The notes under the pieces: generated by a model
Database searches by the model: none
What the model was told of the DNA's origin: nothing
The model's input: only the letters and a program-made list of their open reading frames with translations
Shown here: piece after piece, positions 24,681-34,700 of the stretch
Numbering within the stretch: position 1 is the first letter of the stretch
Layout of the letters: every line of letters begins with the position of its first letter
Source of the DNA: Mesorhizobium caraganae
GTDB lineage: Bacteria; Pseudomonadota; Alphaproteobacteria; Rhizobiales; Rhizobiaceae
Reading direction: 5' to 3'
NCBI RefSeq assembly: GCF_016836705.1
Contig: NZ_JAFCGY010000001.1
Coordinates: 310,001-374,000 of the forward strand
Length of the DNA: 64,000 nt
Position numbers and translations under genes: made by a program

Positions 24681-27600
24681 GCGCGACCATCGGCACCATC
24701 GCCAACAACGGATCGACAGCCATAAAGACCTCCCGTCCTCGCCTCCTTCTGGTCAGCAGCGCGCTTGCAACCATCATGCTGGCCAGTGCACCGGCTTTTG
24801 CTCAGACCGCGTCCGAGACCGGGACATGCAGGCAGAAGGATTGCATGACATCGCTGCGCGGCAAGGCGCTCGACAACAGTTCGTCTGGCAGGCGCGAAAC
24901 CGAGGTGGACGAACCGGCGGTTCCGTTTCAGATCAGCGTCGACGGCGAAACCGTCGACAAGAGCGCCGAGCCGTCGACTTCGGCAGCCGGGGCAACTTCC
25001 GCGCCGGCATCACCGGCCAAGCGCCCTGTCGACGCGCAGCGCCGCACCGACGTCGATCTCAGTGCGGTCGACATTCAGGTCAAATATGACGGCCTGGAGA
25101 AAGGCGCGCTGCTCAACGTCTCCACCATGCCGGTCCGCCGCACCTACCAGGCCGGCGAGCCGGTGGAGTTTCTTGCAACGGCCAATTATCCGGCCTTCAT
25201 AGAGCGCTCCGAAATCCGCATCTATGAACAGGGCAGGGAAAAGACGGACGCCCCGATCGCGACGTTGCCGGTGTCGATCAACGGCGTTTCCGGATGGACC
25301 ATGCCGGCGGAGGAAGAGAAGGAATTCAGTTATGTGCTGCGCGTCTATGACGCCGAAGAACGCTATGACGAGACACTGCCGCTGACCATTGCCCGCACGG
25401 AACAGGACCTACCACCTGAGGCGAAGGAAAAGGCCGTCGCGCCCGGCATGGGCGAGGACCGTACGGCACTGCGCAACATTCCCATCAGCGGCGGCGCGGT
25501 GACTGTCTATGGGCGCAACGTCCCGCCCGGTTATTCGGTCGAAGCCCTGGGCGAGGTGATCCCGATCGACCCCGACCAGGCTTTCGTCGTCCAGCGCATC
25601 CTGCCGGCAGGCGATCATAAGGTGGGTGTCGCGGTCAAGGGTCCATCCAGGCGCGGCGGGCTTCGCTTCAACCGCAGCATCAACATTCCCGACAATGACT
25701 GGTTCTATGTCGCACTCGCGGATCTGACCGTCGGCAAGCGCATGGGCGACGACAACATCGAAACCGTCCGTCCAGGCGAATACGACAACGTCTATAGCAA
25801 AGGCCGGATCGCCTTTTATCTGAAGGGCAAGATCAAGGGAAAATACCTCCTCACAGCCTCGGCCGATAGCAATGAGGAGAACATCGAGGACCTGTTTCGC
25901 AATCTCGACAAGAAGGATCCGCGCCAGCTCCTGCGTCGCCTCGATCCGGACGACTACTATCCGGTCTACGGCGACGATTCGACCTTCGTCGAGGACGCGC
26001 CGACCAAGGGCAAGTTCTATGTACGGCTCGAGCGCGGCGACAGCCATGTGATGTGGGGCAGCTACAAGACCATCATCGACGGCACCGAGTTCCTGCATTC
26101 CGAGCGCGAGCTCTACGGCGCCAGTGCCGTCTACCGCTCGCCGGAGACCACGTCCTTCGGCGAACGTAAGACGGAGGTAACGCTTTATGCCGCCGAGCCC
26201 GACACCCTGCCGCAGCGCGAGGAATTCCTGGGGACTGGCGGCTCGGCCTATTTCCTCAAGCGCCAGGATATCACCATCGGCTCGGAAACGATCACCATCG
26301 AATTCCGTGACGAGGTGACCGGGCGCGTCATCGAGCGCCGCATCCTGCAGTATGGGCAAGACTACAGCTTCGACTATACGCAAGGCGTCTTGATCCTGCG
26401 GCGGCCGCTGTCCTCGACCACGGCCACGAACGGACCGGTGCGCCAGGGAGCGCTCGGCGGCAACCGGGTCGTTCTGATCGCCCAGTACGAGTTCACCCCG
26501 GCTGTCGGCGACGTCGACGGCTACGTCTACGGTGGGCGGGCACAGCAGTGGCTCAACGAGCGGCTGAGGGTCGGCGTTACCGGCATGAACGAGACGACCG
26601 GTCCGGCCGATCAGCGAGCCGTTGGCGCCGACATCCAGCTGCGCCATTCGGAAAAGACCTTCCTCAACGCCGAGATCGCCCATTCCAAGGGACCGGGCTT
26701 CGGCCTGTCGCGTTCCACCGATGGCGGCCTGACCTGGGGCGACGAGGTCACCGCCGGCGATCCCAATCGCGCCGCCACCGCCTGGCGGGTCGAGGGTCAG
26801 GCAGCGCTCGAGGAGCTCCATCTCGGCGGCATGAAGGGCAGGGTCGGCGGTTATTACGACCAGAAAGAGGCAGGCTTCTCCACGCTCGCTGACAACATCT
26901 ACATTGATCAACGGATCTGGGGCGCGCACGCCGACCTGGCGTTGACCGACCATGTCGGCGTTGCCTTGACCTATGACGACTTCAGGGACGACGAGGGCCA
27001 GACCAAACGCGACGGGACCAGCAGCGTCAGCTGGGAGCTCGACGAATATTGGAAGGTCACCTTCGGCCTGCGCTACACCGACCTGATGTCGCCGCTGGCG
27101 ATCAGTTCGGGCAAATCAGGCTATGACGGCTCGCGGCTCGATGGCGGCGTGCGTGTCGATTACAAATGGGACGACGAGCATCTGATCTATGTGTTCGGCC
27201 AGGGGACACTCGATCGCTCGGGCGACATCGACCGCAACGATCGCATCGGAGTCGGTGCTGAGATCAAGCTGACCGACAAGATCGGCCTGGAGGGAGAGGT
27301 CTCCTACGGCACCCATGGCGTCGGCGCACTGGCGGCGGTCACTTACGACCCGACGGCCGACGACCACTACTATCTCGGCTACAAGCTTGATCCGGACCGC
27401 TCCTTCGATCTCGACAACAGCTACGATCTCATCGGCTCCGACAAGGGCGCAATCGTGGTCGGCCTGAAACGCCGCATGAGCGATATCGCTTCCGCCTATT
27501 CGGAGGCCAATTACGACATGTTCGGCGACCGGCGCTCGCTCACCCAGACCTATGGCGTGGTCTATACGCCGGATTCGGTGTGGACCTTCGATGGCGGCCT

Positions 27601-28447
27601 CGAAGTCGGCCGCGTCCGCGACGACACCGTCGACGCCGACACCAGCCTGATGCGGGAGGATTTCGATCGCTACGCGCCGTCTCTATCCATCGGATACAAG
27701 GACGAGGAAGCGGGCATCGGCAGCCATGTGCGTGGCGAGGTGCGCGTGGAGGATTCGCAAGCCGGCACACGCGACCAGAACAGCTACCTGTTCGCGGCCG
27801 GACTGAGCTGGAAGACCAACGAGGACTGGCGCCTGCTTGCAAGCGTCGATGCGGTGCTCTCCGACTCGACGTCCACCGAAACCTCATTCCAGGACACCGA
27901 CTACGTCGAGGCCTCGTTCGGTTATGCTTACCGGCCGGTCGACAACGATCGCCTCAACGGGCTGTTCAAATACACCTGGCTCTACGACATGCCGGGCAAC
28001 AATCAGCTGGTCAGCGGCGCCACCGAGGATCTGTTCGCTCCGGCCCAGCTCAGCCACATTGTCTCGGCCGACGTGATCTACGACCTGATGCCATGGCTGT
28101 CGATCGGCGGCAAATACGGCTTCCGCTTCGGCGAGGTCAAGAACCGCGCCGACGGAGGCGAAGGCACCGAGTTCGAGGATGTCTGGCAGCGATCCACGGC
28201 CCATCTCGGCATCGTCCGCACCGACGTTCACATCGTCAAGAGCTGGGACTTGCTGCTGGAGGGCAGGGTGCTGCACATGCCGGAAGCCGAGACGACCGAC
28301 TATGGCGCGTTGGCCGCCGTCTACCGGCACGTGGGCGACAACTTCAAGGTCGGTGTCGGCTACAATTTCGGCTCCTTCTCCGACGATCTGCGCGACCTCA
28401 CCCTCAATGACGAAGGCATGTTCCTTAACGTCGTCGGCAAGTTCTGA
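24677..28447 (+). CDS. Outer-membrane beta-barrel-type protein paired with the DUF11 protein
   Basis: A 1256-residue protein. The N-terminus has an extended signal peptide with hydrophobic core LLLVSSALATIMLASAPAFA, cleaved near residue 42. A periplasmic region to about residue 340 contains beta-rich segments. A conserved core follows with DDYYPVYGDDSTFVEDAPTK near residue 430 and a segment with YFLKRQDITIGSETI and QDYSFDYTQGVLILRRPL near residues 525-580. From about 610 on, alternating polar/aromatic strands look like a large beta-barrel, and the protein ends VVGKF with the terminal Phe typical of BAM-inserted barrels. It starts inside the stop of the DUF11 gene and has GGAGG 7 bp upstream. 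Possibly it anchors or exports its partner; that is inference. I do not know an established name. Confidence 0.75.
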   Translation: MSATIGTIANNGSTAIKTSRPRLLLVSSALATIMLASAPAFAQTASETGTCRQKDCMTSLRGKALDNSSSGRRETEVDEPAVPFQISVDGETVDKSAEPSTSAAGATSAPASPAKRPVDAQRRTDVDLSAVDIQVKYDGLEKGALLNVSTMPVRRTYQAGEPVEFLATANYPAFIERSEIRIYEQGREKTDAPIATLPVSINGVSGWTMPAEEEKEFSYVLRVYDAEERYDETLPLTIARTEQDLPPEAKEKAVAPGMGEDRTALRNIPISGGAVTVYGRNVPPGYSVEALGEVIPIDPDQAFVVQRILPAGDHKVGVAVKGPSRRGGLRFNRSINIPDNDWFYVALADLTVGKRMGDDNIETVRPGEYDNVYSKGRIAFYLKGKIKGKYLLTASADSNEENIEDLFRNLDKKDPRQLLRRLDPDDYYPVYGDDSTFVEDAPTKGKFYVRLERGDSHVMWGSYKTIIDGTEFLHSERELYGASAVYRSPETTSFGERKTEVTLYAAEPDTLPQREEFLGTGGSAYFLKRQDITIGSETITIEFRDEVTGRVIERRILQYGQDYSFDYTQGVLILRRPLSSTTATNGPVRQGALGGNRVVLIAQYEFTPAVGDVDGYVYGGRAQQWLNERLRVGVTGMNETTGPADQRAVGADIQLRHSEKTFLNAEIAHSKGPGFGLSRSTDGGLTWGDEVTAGDPNRAATAWRVEGQAALEELHLGGMKGRVGGYYDQKEAGFSTLADNIYIDQRIWGAHADLALTDHVGVALTYDDFRDDEGQTKRDGTSSVSWELDEYWKVTFGLRYTDLMSPLAISSGKSGYDGSRLDGGVRVDYKWDDEHLIYVFGQGTLDRSGDIDRNDRIGVGAEIKLTDKIGLEGEVSYGTHGVGALAAVTYDPTADDHYYLGYKLDPDRSFDLDNSYDLIGSDKGAIVVGLKRRMSDIASAYSEANYDMFGDRRSLTQTYGVVYTPDSVWTFDGGLEVGRVRDDTVDADTSLMREDFDRYAPSLSIGYKDEEAGIGSHVRGEVRVEDSQAGTRDQNSYLFAAGLSWKTNEDWRLLASVDAVLSDSTSTETSFQDTDYVEASFGYAYRPVDNDRLNGLFKYTWLYDMPGNNQLVSGATEDLFAPAQLSHIVSADVIYDLMPWLSIGGKYGFRFGEVKNRADGGEGTEFEDVWQRSTAHLGIVRTDVHIVKSWDLLLEGRVLHMPEAETTDYGALAAVYRHVGDNFKVGVGYNFGSFSDDLRDLTLNDEGMFLNVVGKF

Positions 28448-28756
28448 CGTGAGGACATGAATTAGTTTCGGGGCACCACCACGAATCGTTGCTTGCCGAC
28501 CGCGGTCCGCGCTCGGCTGACAACAACGATCACAACCTTTTCGGCATCGTTCGAGCATCCCCGGACACGGAGCCATACGTGTTCGATATGTGGCGCGATC
28601 GTGGCATGGATGCGACACTGGGCAAGAAAATTAAGATGCTCTCAACAATAATGGGAGGTAATGCTCAACTCTAGGTTTCTTCTCAAGTATGTACGTGAGT
28701 CGAGGGAGAATGGATGCGCAGTTTAGCCATCCATAATGCACGGGCGGGGATGCGGC
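28448..28756. other. Intergenic region with leader element before the autotransporter
   Basis: About 310 bases. Its centre is copy B of the duplicated leader. A 61-residue open frame (28489-28674) runs through it and ends in GKKIKMLSTIMGGNAQL, but the corresponding frame in copy A is broken by a one-base deletion, so coding is doubtful. GGGGA at 28746-28750 is the likely ribosome site for the autotransporter. Confidence 0.5.
28583..28697 (+). repeat. Duplicated leader element, copy B
   Basis: A 115-base partner of 19248-19361, about 93 percent identical by eye count. It ends 59 bp before the probable start of the autotransporter gene. Both copies are in the same orientation relative to a large surface-protein gene. 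Confidence 0.8.
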
Positions 28757-31700
28757 ATGTTAGAATTGCTCGGTTGCGAGGCGGTCAAGCAGCTCTCTCG
28801 ATCTGGCAAAGGGGCTGGTTCATCCTGTCCTGGCGTGCTCGGAACCCCCGGAAGCGCAGCCTTCGATTGGCGCATCCTGCGCGGCGGCCGGATGACCAAG
28901 TGGAAGGGCGAGGCAGCGAGCTTTGCGCCGAACGCGGCCGAGCTTGTTCTGTCCCTGGCTCGCGCGGCCGCCGCTCGGGCTATACCTGCAGCGGTTTTGA
29001 TCGGGCTTGCCGCGAGCGCCGCTGCCGCCGCCGATAGATATTGGGACTCCAACCAGACCACGGCGGGCTCTGGCGGTGCGGGCACGTGGAACACGTCAAA
29101 TTTCAACTGGAGCCCGAACGGCGACGGCGTAAGCGGCCCGTACAACCAGGCCTGGAACAACACCGGCATCGTCCCCGGCACGCTTGACAACGCCATTTTC
29201 GGGGGCACGGCAGGTATCGTCAGCCTGGGCTCGCCAATCACCGTCAACTCGATCATCTTCAACACCGCAGGCTATACCATTGCCGGCGCGGGGCCCAACA
29301 CGCTGACGGTGGGCGGTGCAACGCCGACGATCACGGCAAACGCCAGCGCCACGATCAGCGCCGCGGTCATCAGTTCGAGCGGATTCACCAAGGCAGGCTC
29401 TGGCGCGCTGACCATGTCGGGGGCAAACAATTTCGGTAGCGGTGCTCTCAACGTCAATGCCGGCACGCTGACCCTTTCGGGGTCGAATACCTTCACCGGC
29501 AACGTCGGCGTCACGACTGGCACCACGCTCACGCTTTCGGCCGCCAACACCTTCACCGGCAACGTCAATGTTTCCGGCAGTCTTAGTGTCGCGAGCGATG
29601 CGGCGCTCGGCGCGGCCGGCAACATCGTCACGCTCAATGGCGGCAGCCTGGCATCCACCGGCGCGCTGAACGCCAACCGACAGGTGGCGATCAACGGTTC
29701 CGCCTCGATCTCCGGCGTCGGCGTGGGGTCCGCCCTGTTCACGGGCAGCGGAACCCTCACGGTCACTTCCGGCGTCACGATGAGCAACGACGCCAGCACC
29801 TATACGGGCGCGACCGTACTGCAAGGCGCCGGGCAGGGGAGAATCCACTTCACGTCCGTCAGGGATACCGGCGTCGCCAGTTCGCTCGGAGCGAGTGGTG
29901 ACATCACCATCCAGGGCGTGGACGACTTTCAGGACCAGGCTATCTATGACGGCGACGGAGACAGCAGTAACCGCACATTCCACCTGACGCCTTCCGCCAA
30001 TGGGCCAGTCGCGCTGATCAACGCGGGTAGCGGCACCCTCGCCCTAACTGGCAGCATCAGCCTCGATGGTTCGTCACGCGGCATCGCCTTCTCCGCCAAC
30101 ACGGCCGATCTTGATCTTTCGGGCGTCATCAGCGGCGCCAGCACCTCGCAGGTAACCTATCTGGGGACCAGCGCGGCGCGCACGATCACCCTCGGCGGCG
30201 CCAACACCTATGTTGGCGGCAATATCGTCCAGCAGGTCACGGTCGTCGCCCCGACCCTGGCCGACATAGGGACCAACAGCTCGTTCGGCACCGGAACGTC
30301 GGACAGCGAGATTCGCGTTAACCTCGCGACGCTCAGCTATACCGGCGGGGCCGTCAGCACCAACCGCACGTGGGAGTTCGCGAACACCGCCACCTTGAGG
30401 AACGACGGCTCGGGTGGGCTGACTCTCACCGGCGCCATGCAATTCGACGCCAGCGGTACGGTGGACATCCTGGCTCTCGGCGGGACCTACGCGGGCGTCA
30501 ATACTCTTTCCGGCAACATCACGGGCGACGGCGGCATAACGTCGAATGGGGCGGGCACGTGGGTGGTGACCGGCACCAACAACTTCACCGGCCCGATCAC
30601 CGTGCAGAGCGGCATTCTTCGCGCAGGCAGCGCGTCGGCTTTGGGTGCTTCCATAACCGCCACCGTCAATGGCGGCATCCTCGACCTCAACGGCTTCAGC
30701 AAGACCTTCGCCCGGCTGGACGGAACCGGCGGCGAAGTGGCGTTGGGCGCGGCCAACCTCACACTCACCGTCGCCAACGGCGTCACCGCGTCCTATTCGG
30801 GCGTCATCTCGGGGTCGGGCGGCCTCTACAAGAACGGCGCCGGAACGCAGGTGCTGAAAGGCGCCAACACCTACACCGGCTCGACGAACATCAACCTCGG
30901 CACGCTGCAGCTGAGCTTCGTCGGCGCCGGCGGGCCCACCTCGAACATCATCTCCGCCGCATCGACGCTCAACATGTCGGACGGAAAGCTGGTGGTGACC
31001 GGCGTTGCGGGAGAGGGCAACACCCAAACCTTCAACGGCCTGAACATCAACGGCGGCAGCAACAAGATCTCGGCGACGAACGCCACCGTCAATTTCGGCG
31101 CCGTCAACCGGACCGGGGGCCTCGTCGATTTCAACATCGGGACGGCCGCCGTCTACACGGTAGCCCCAGGCACCACCCTCGGCGGCTGGGCCACGGTGAC
31201 CACCGGCACCGCCACCGATTACGCCACCGTCAATGCCAGCAACCAGATCGTCGCCTTCACCGCCTACAACCTCAAGGACAACGCCGCCACCTGGGTCGAC
31301 GGCGACATCGTCGCCGACACGGCCGGCGCCGCCAACTCGCCCTTCTTCGGCACGGTCAGCGACGCCGGCGGCGACAATATCGTCCAGCTCGGCGGCCTTC
31401 GCTACGCGGCGGCGGCCGCCGCAGGCTCGGTGGTGACTGTCGGCGCCGGCCAGACACTCGGCGTCGACGGAACGATCATCATCGGCGCCTCTGTGGGCAC
31501 GACCACGCAGACCATCCAGGGCGGCACCGTCAGGGGCAGCCTCGGCGGCGTCCTCGGCATCCAGCAGAACAGCGGCGGCACCTTCACCATCAACTCGGTG
31601 GTCGTCAACAACGGAGGGCCGACCGGCCTCACCGTCATGGGCGCGGGAACGGGCGTTGGCACCGGCAAGGTCGTGCTCGGCAACGCCGCCAATACCTATA

Positions 31701-34700
31701 CCGGCGTCACCTGGGTGACGACCGGCACGCTGGAGGTCGTCACCCTCGCCAACGGCAACGTTGCGAGCAGCATCGGCATGTCGGCGGCCGACTCCGCCAA
31801 TCTGGTGCTGGAAGCCGGCAGGCTCCGCTACACCGGCGTCACGGCAAGCACGGACCGCGGCCTCACGCTGACGCGCTCCGGCGCGCTTGCCGACAACATG
31901 ATCGACGTCAGCGGCGCCGCAACAAACCTGACGGTCGGCGGCGAGATCGTCAGCCCGGACGCGGCGAACCTCATCAAGGAAGGCGCCGGCACGCTGACGC
32001 TGACCAACGCCAACAGCAGCTATGCCGGCATAACCACCGTCAGCGCCGGCACGCTGGCCGTGACCAGCCTTGGCAATGGGGGCGCCAACAGCACCATCGG
32101 CGCCGCCAGCAGCGCCTCGGCCAACCTGGTGATCGGCAACGCCGCCGAGTTCCAGTACGACGGCGCGACGGCCGCCAGCGATCGCGGTTTCACATTGGCC
32201 ACCGGCGTCAGCGGCGCCGCGTTCGACGTCTCGTCCGCCGCCACCGTATTGACGATCAGCGGAAACGCGGTCGGCACGAACACGCTGATCAAGCGTGGCG
32301 CGGGCACGTTGGTGCTGGCGGGGACCAACACCTACAGCGGCAACGTGGTCGCGGCCGGCACGTTGCGCGCGGGCTCGACGTCTGCTTTCGGGAGCACCAG
32401 CGGCCTGATGCAAGTCGATGCCGGGGCGCGGCTGGAGCTCGGCACTTTCAGCAACACGGTGGGTAGATTAACCGGCGCGGGCACCGTGGATCTCGGCTCG
32501 GCGGGAACCACGCTCACCCTCAGCAGCGGGACCGCCGCATTCACCGGCACGCTCACTGGCGCGGGCGGACTTACCGTAGAAAATGCGCAGACGCTCAACG
32601 GCTGCAACCACAACTATACGGGCGCGACTACCATTGATGGCGGCACGTTGAGCGTGGACTGCATCCGCAATGGCGGGATTAACAGCAGTATCGGCGCCTC
32701 CGCCAGCGCCTCAGCCAACCTTGTCCTCGCCAATAACGGCATCCTGCAATATACGGGCGCCGACGTGGCGACCGACCGCGGCTTCACGCTGTTGGGCGGC
32801 AACGGCTATATAGACGTAACGCAGGCCTCCACCGAACTGGAGTTCAAGGGCAATGCGATCGGGAGCGGCGCTCTGCGCAAGCGGGGTTTTGGCACGCTGA
32901 TCCTTTCCGGCACCAACACCTACACAGGCAATACTGTCGTCGAGGCCGGCACTCTGATCGCGGGGTCGAGCAGCGCCTTCGGTCCCGGGTATATGTACGT
33001 TCAAGCCGGCTCCACTCTCGATACCACCGGCTTCAACAACACGGTTCGTGGGCTCAGCGATAACGGCACCGCTGGCGGCGACATCCTCATTGGGGACAAG
33101 ACGCTGACCATCAGTGGCACCGGCAGCGATATGATCTTTGCCGGCAAGATCACCGGCACCACCGGCAGCCTCGTAAAGAATGGCGGCAGCATCCAGACTC
33201 TCACTGGCTGCGACAACAATTACCGCGGCAGCACGACGATCAACAGCGGCTGGCTCAGCGTCAGCTGCGTCGCGAACGGCGGGGTGAACAGCTCGATCGG
33301 CTCCTCGAGCTCGGCCGCCAGCAACCTGGTCATCGGCAATGGCGGCGTGTTCAACTACATCGGCGACGGTGACAGCACCGATCGCCGCTTCACGCTGTCC
33401 GGGGCGGCGGGGTCCAACTCCTACATTCTCAGCAACGGGACCGGCGCGCTCCAGTTCACCAATACGGCTGCCATCACCTATAGCGGCGCCGGCATCCGGA
33501 ACTTCCGCCTCGGCGGCTCCAACACGGCCACCAACACCATGGCCGCGCAGATCGTCAACAACGGCGTCTCGGTGGCGCAGGTCGTCAAGGAGGGAGCGGG
33601 CACCTGGCGGCTGACCAGCACCACCAGCACCTATACCGGCGTGACTTCTATCCAGGGTGGCGTGCTCGAGGTCGTGAAGCTCGCCGATGGCGGGCAGGCG
33701 AGCAGCATCGGCGCCGCGCCCACCACCAACAGCAACCTGGACATCTACACCGATTCGCACCTCCGCTACGTCGGCACCGGCGACAGCACCAATCGCCTGT
33801 TCCGCCTCGGGACCGGCGCGACCTACATCGAATCCTCGGGCACCGGTGCAGTCAACTTCACCGGCACCGGCGGCGGCGGGATGGGCTTCATCAGCGCCGG
33901 CCCGCGCACCTTGGTGCTCGGCGGCACCTACACCGGCGGCAACATCATGGGCGTGGCGATCGCTGACCAGAACGCCACGACCGGGAAGACAACGCTGGCC
34001 AAGAATGACGCCGGCACATGGATCCTCACCGCCAACAACACATACACCGGAAATACCGTCATCAACGACGGAAAGCTGATCATCGGCAATGGCGGGACGG
34101 TCGGCAATGTCGGCACAGGCGATGTCATTCTGTCCTTCGCCACGGGAACGCTTGGATTCAATCGCAGCGACACGTTTAATTTCGCCGGCAAGATCAGCGG
34201 TCCCGGCATCATCGAGCAGATGGGCGAAGGCACGACCGTGCTCACGGCAACCGACAGCGCCGGCACGACCAAGATTTCCGAGGGCACGCTGCAGGTCAAC
34301 GGCGACCTGACCACCGACACCGTGGTGTTCGAAGACGATGAGGCAACGACGCTCACGGTCAACGGGTCGGTCCACGGCAACGGAGTGCCGGCTACGATCA
34401 CCGGCGACGGTTTGACCAACACCATCAACATCAACGCCGGCGGAACGCTCACAGCAAATGGCGATCTCGGCGATGGCAGCGACGCCGCCAATCTGACCGG
34501 AACCTTGAACACCGGCGCCGGAGCGCTCAACCTTGGCGCCGGTAACGATACGCTGACGCTCAACGATGGCGGCGTGATAACCGGAACAGTCAACGGCGGC
34601 ACCGGTGGCGAGACGGGCGCGGGCGACACGCTGCAGGTTAACAACAATACGGCCCGCACGCTCGACGGGGTCAATGTCAGCGGCTTCGAGAGCCTCAGCA

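Noticed and set aside
25409..26953. 514-codon antisense frame opposite the barrel-type protein gene
   Set aside because: No recognisable domain; the opposite strand has signal peptide, conserved motifs and coupling to the DUF11 gene.
28489..28674. 61-codon frame through the duplicated leader
   Set aside because: The matching frame in the other copy is broken by a one-base deletion, and no ribosome site is evident; kept only as part of the leader observation.
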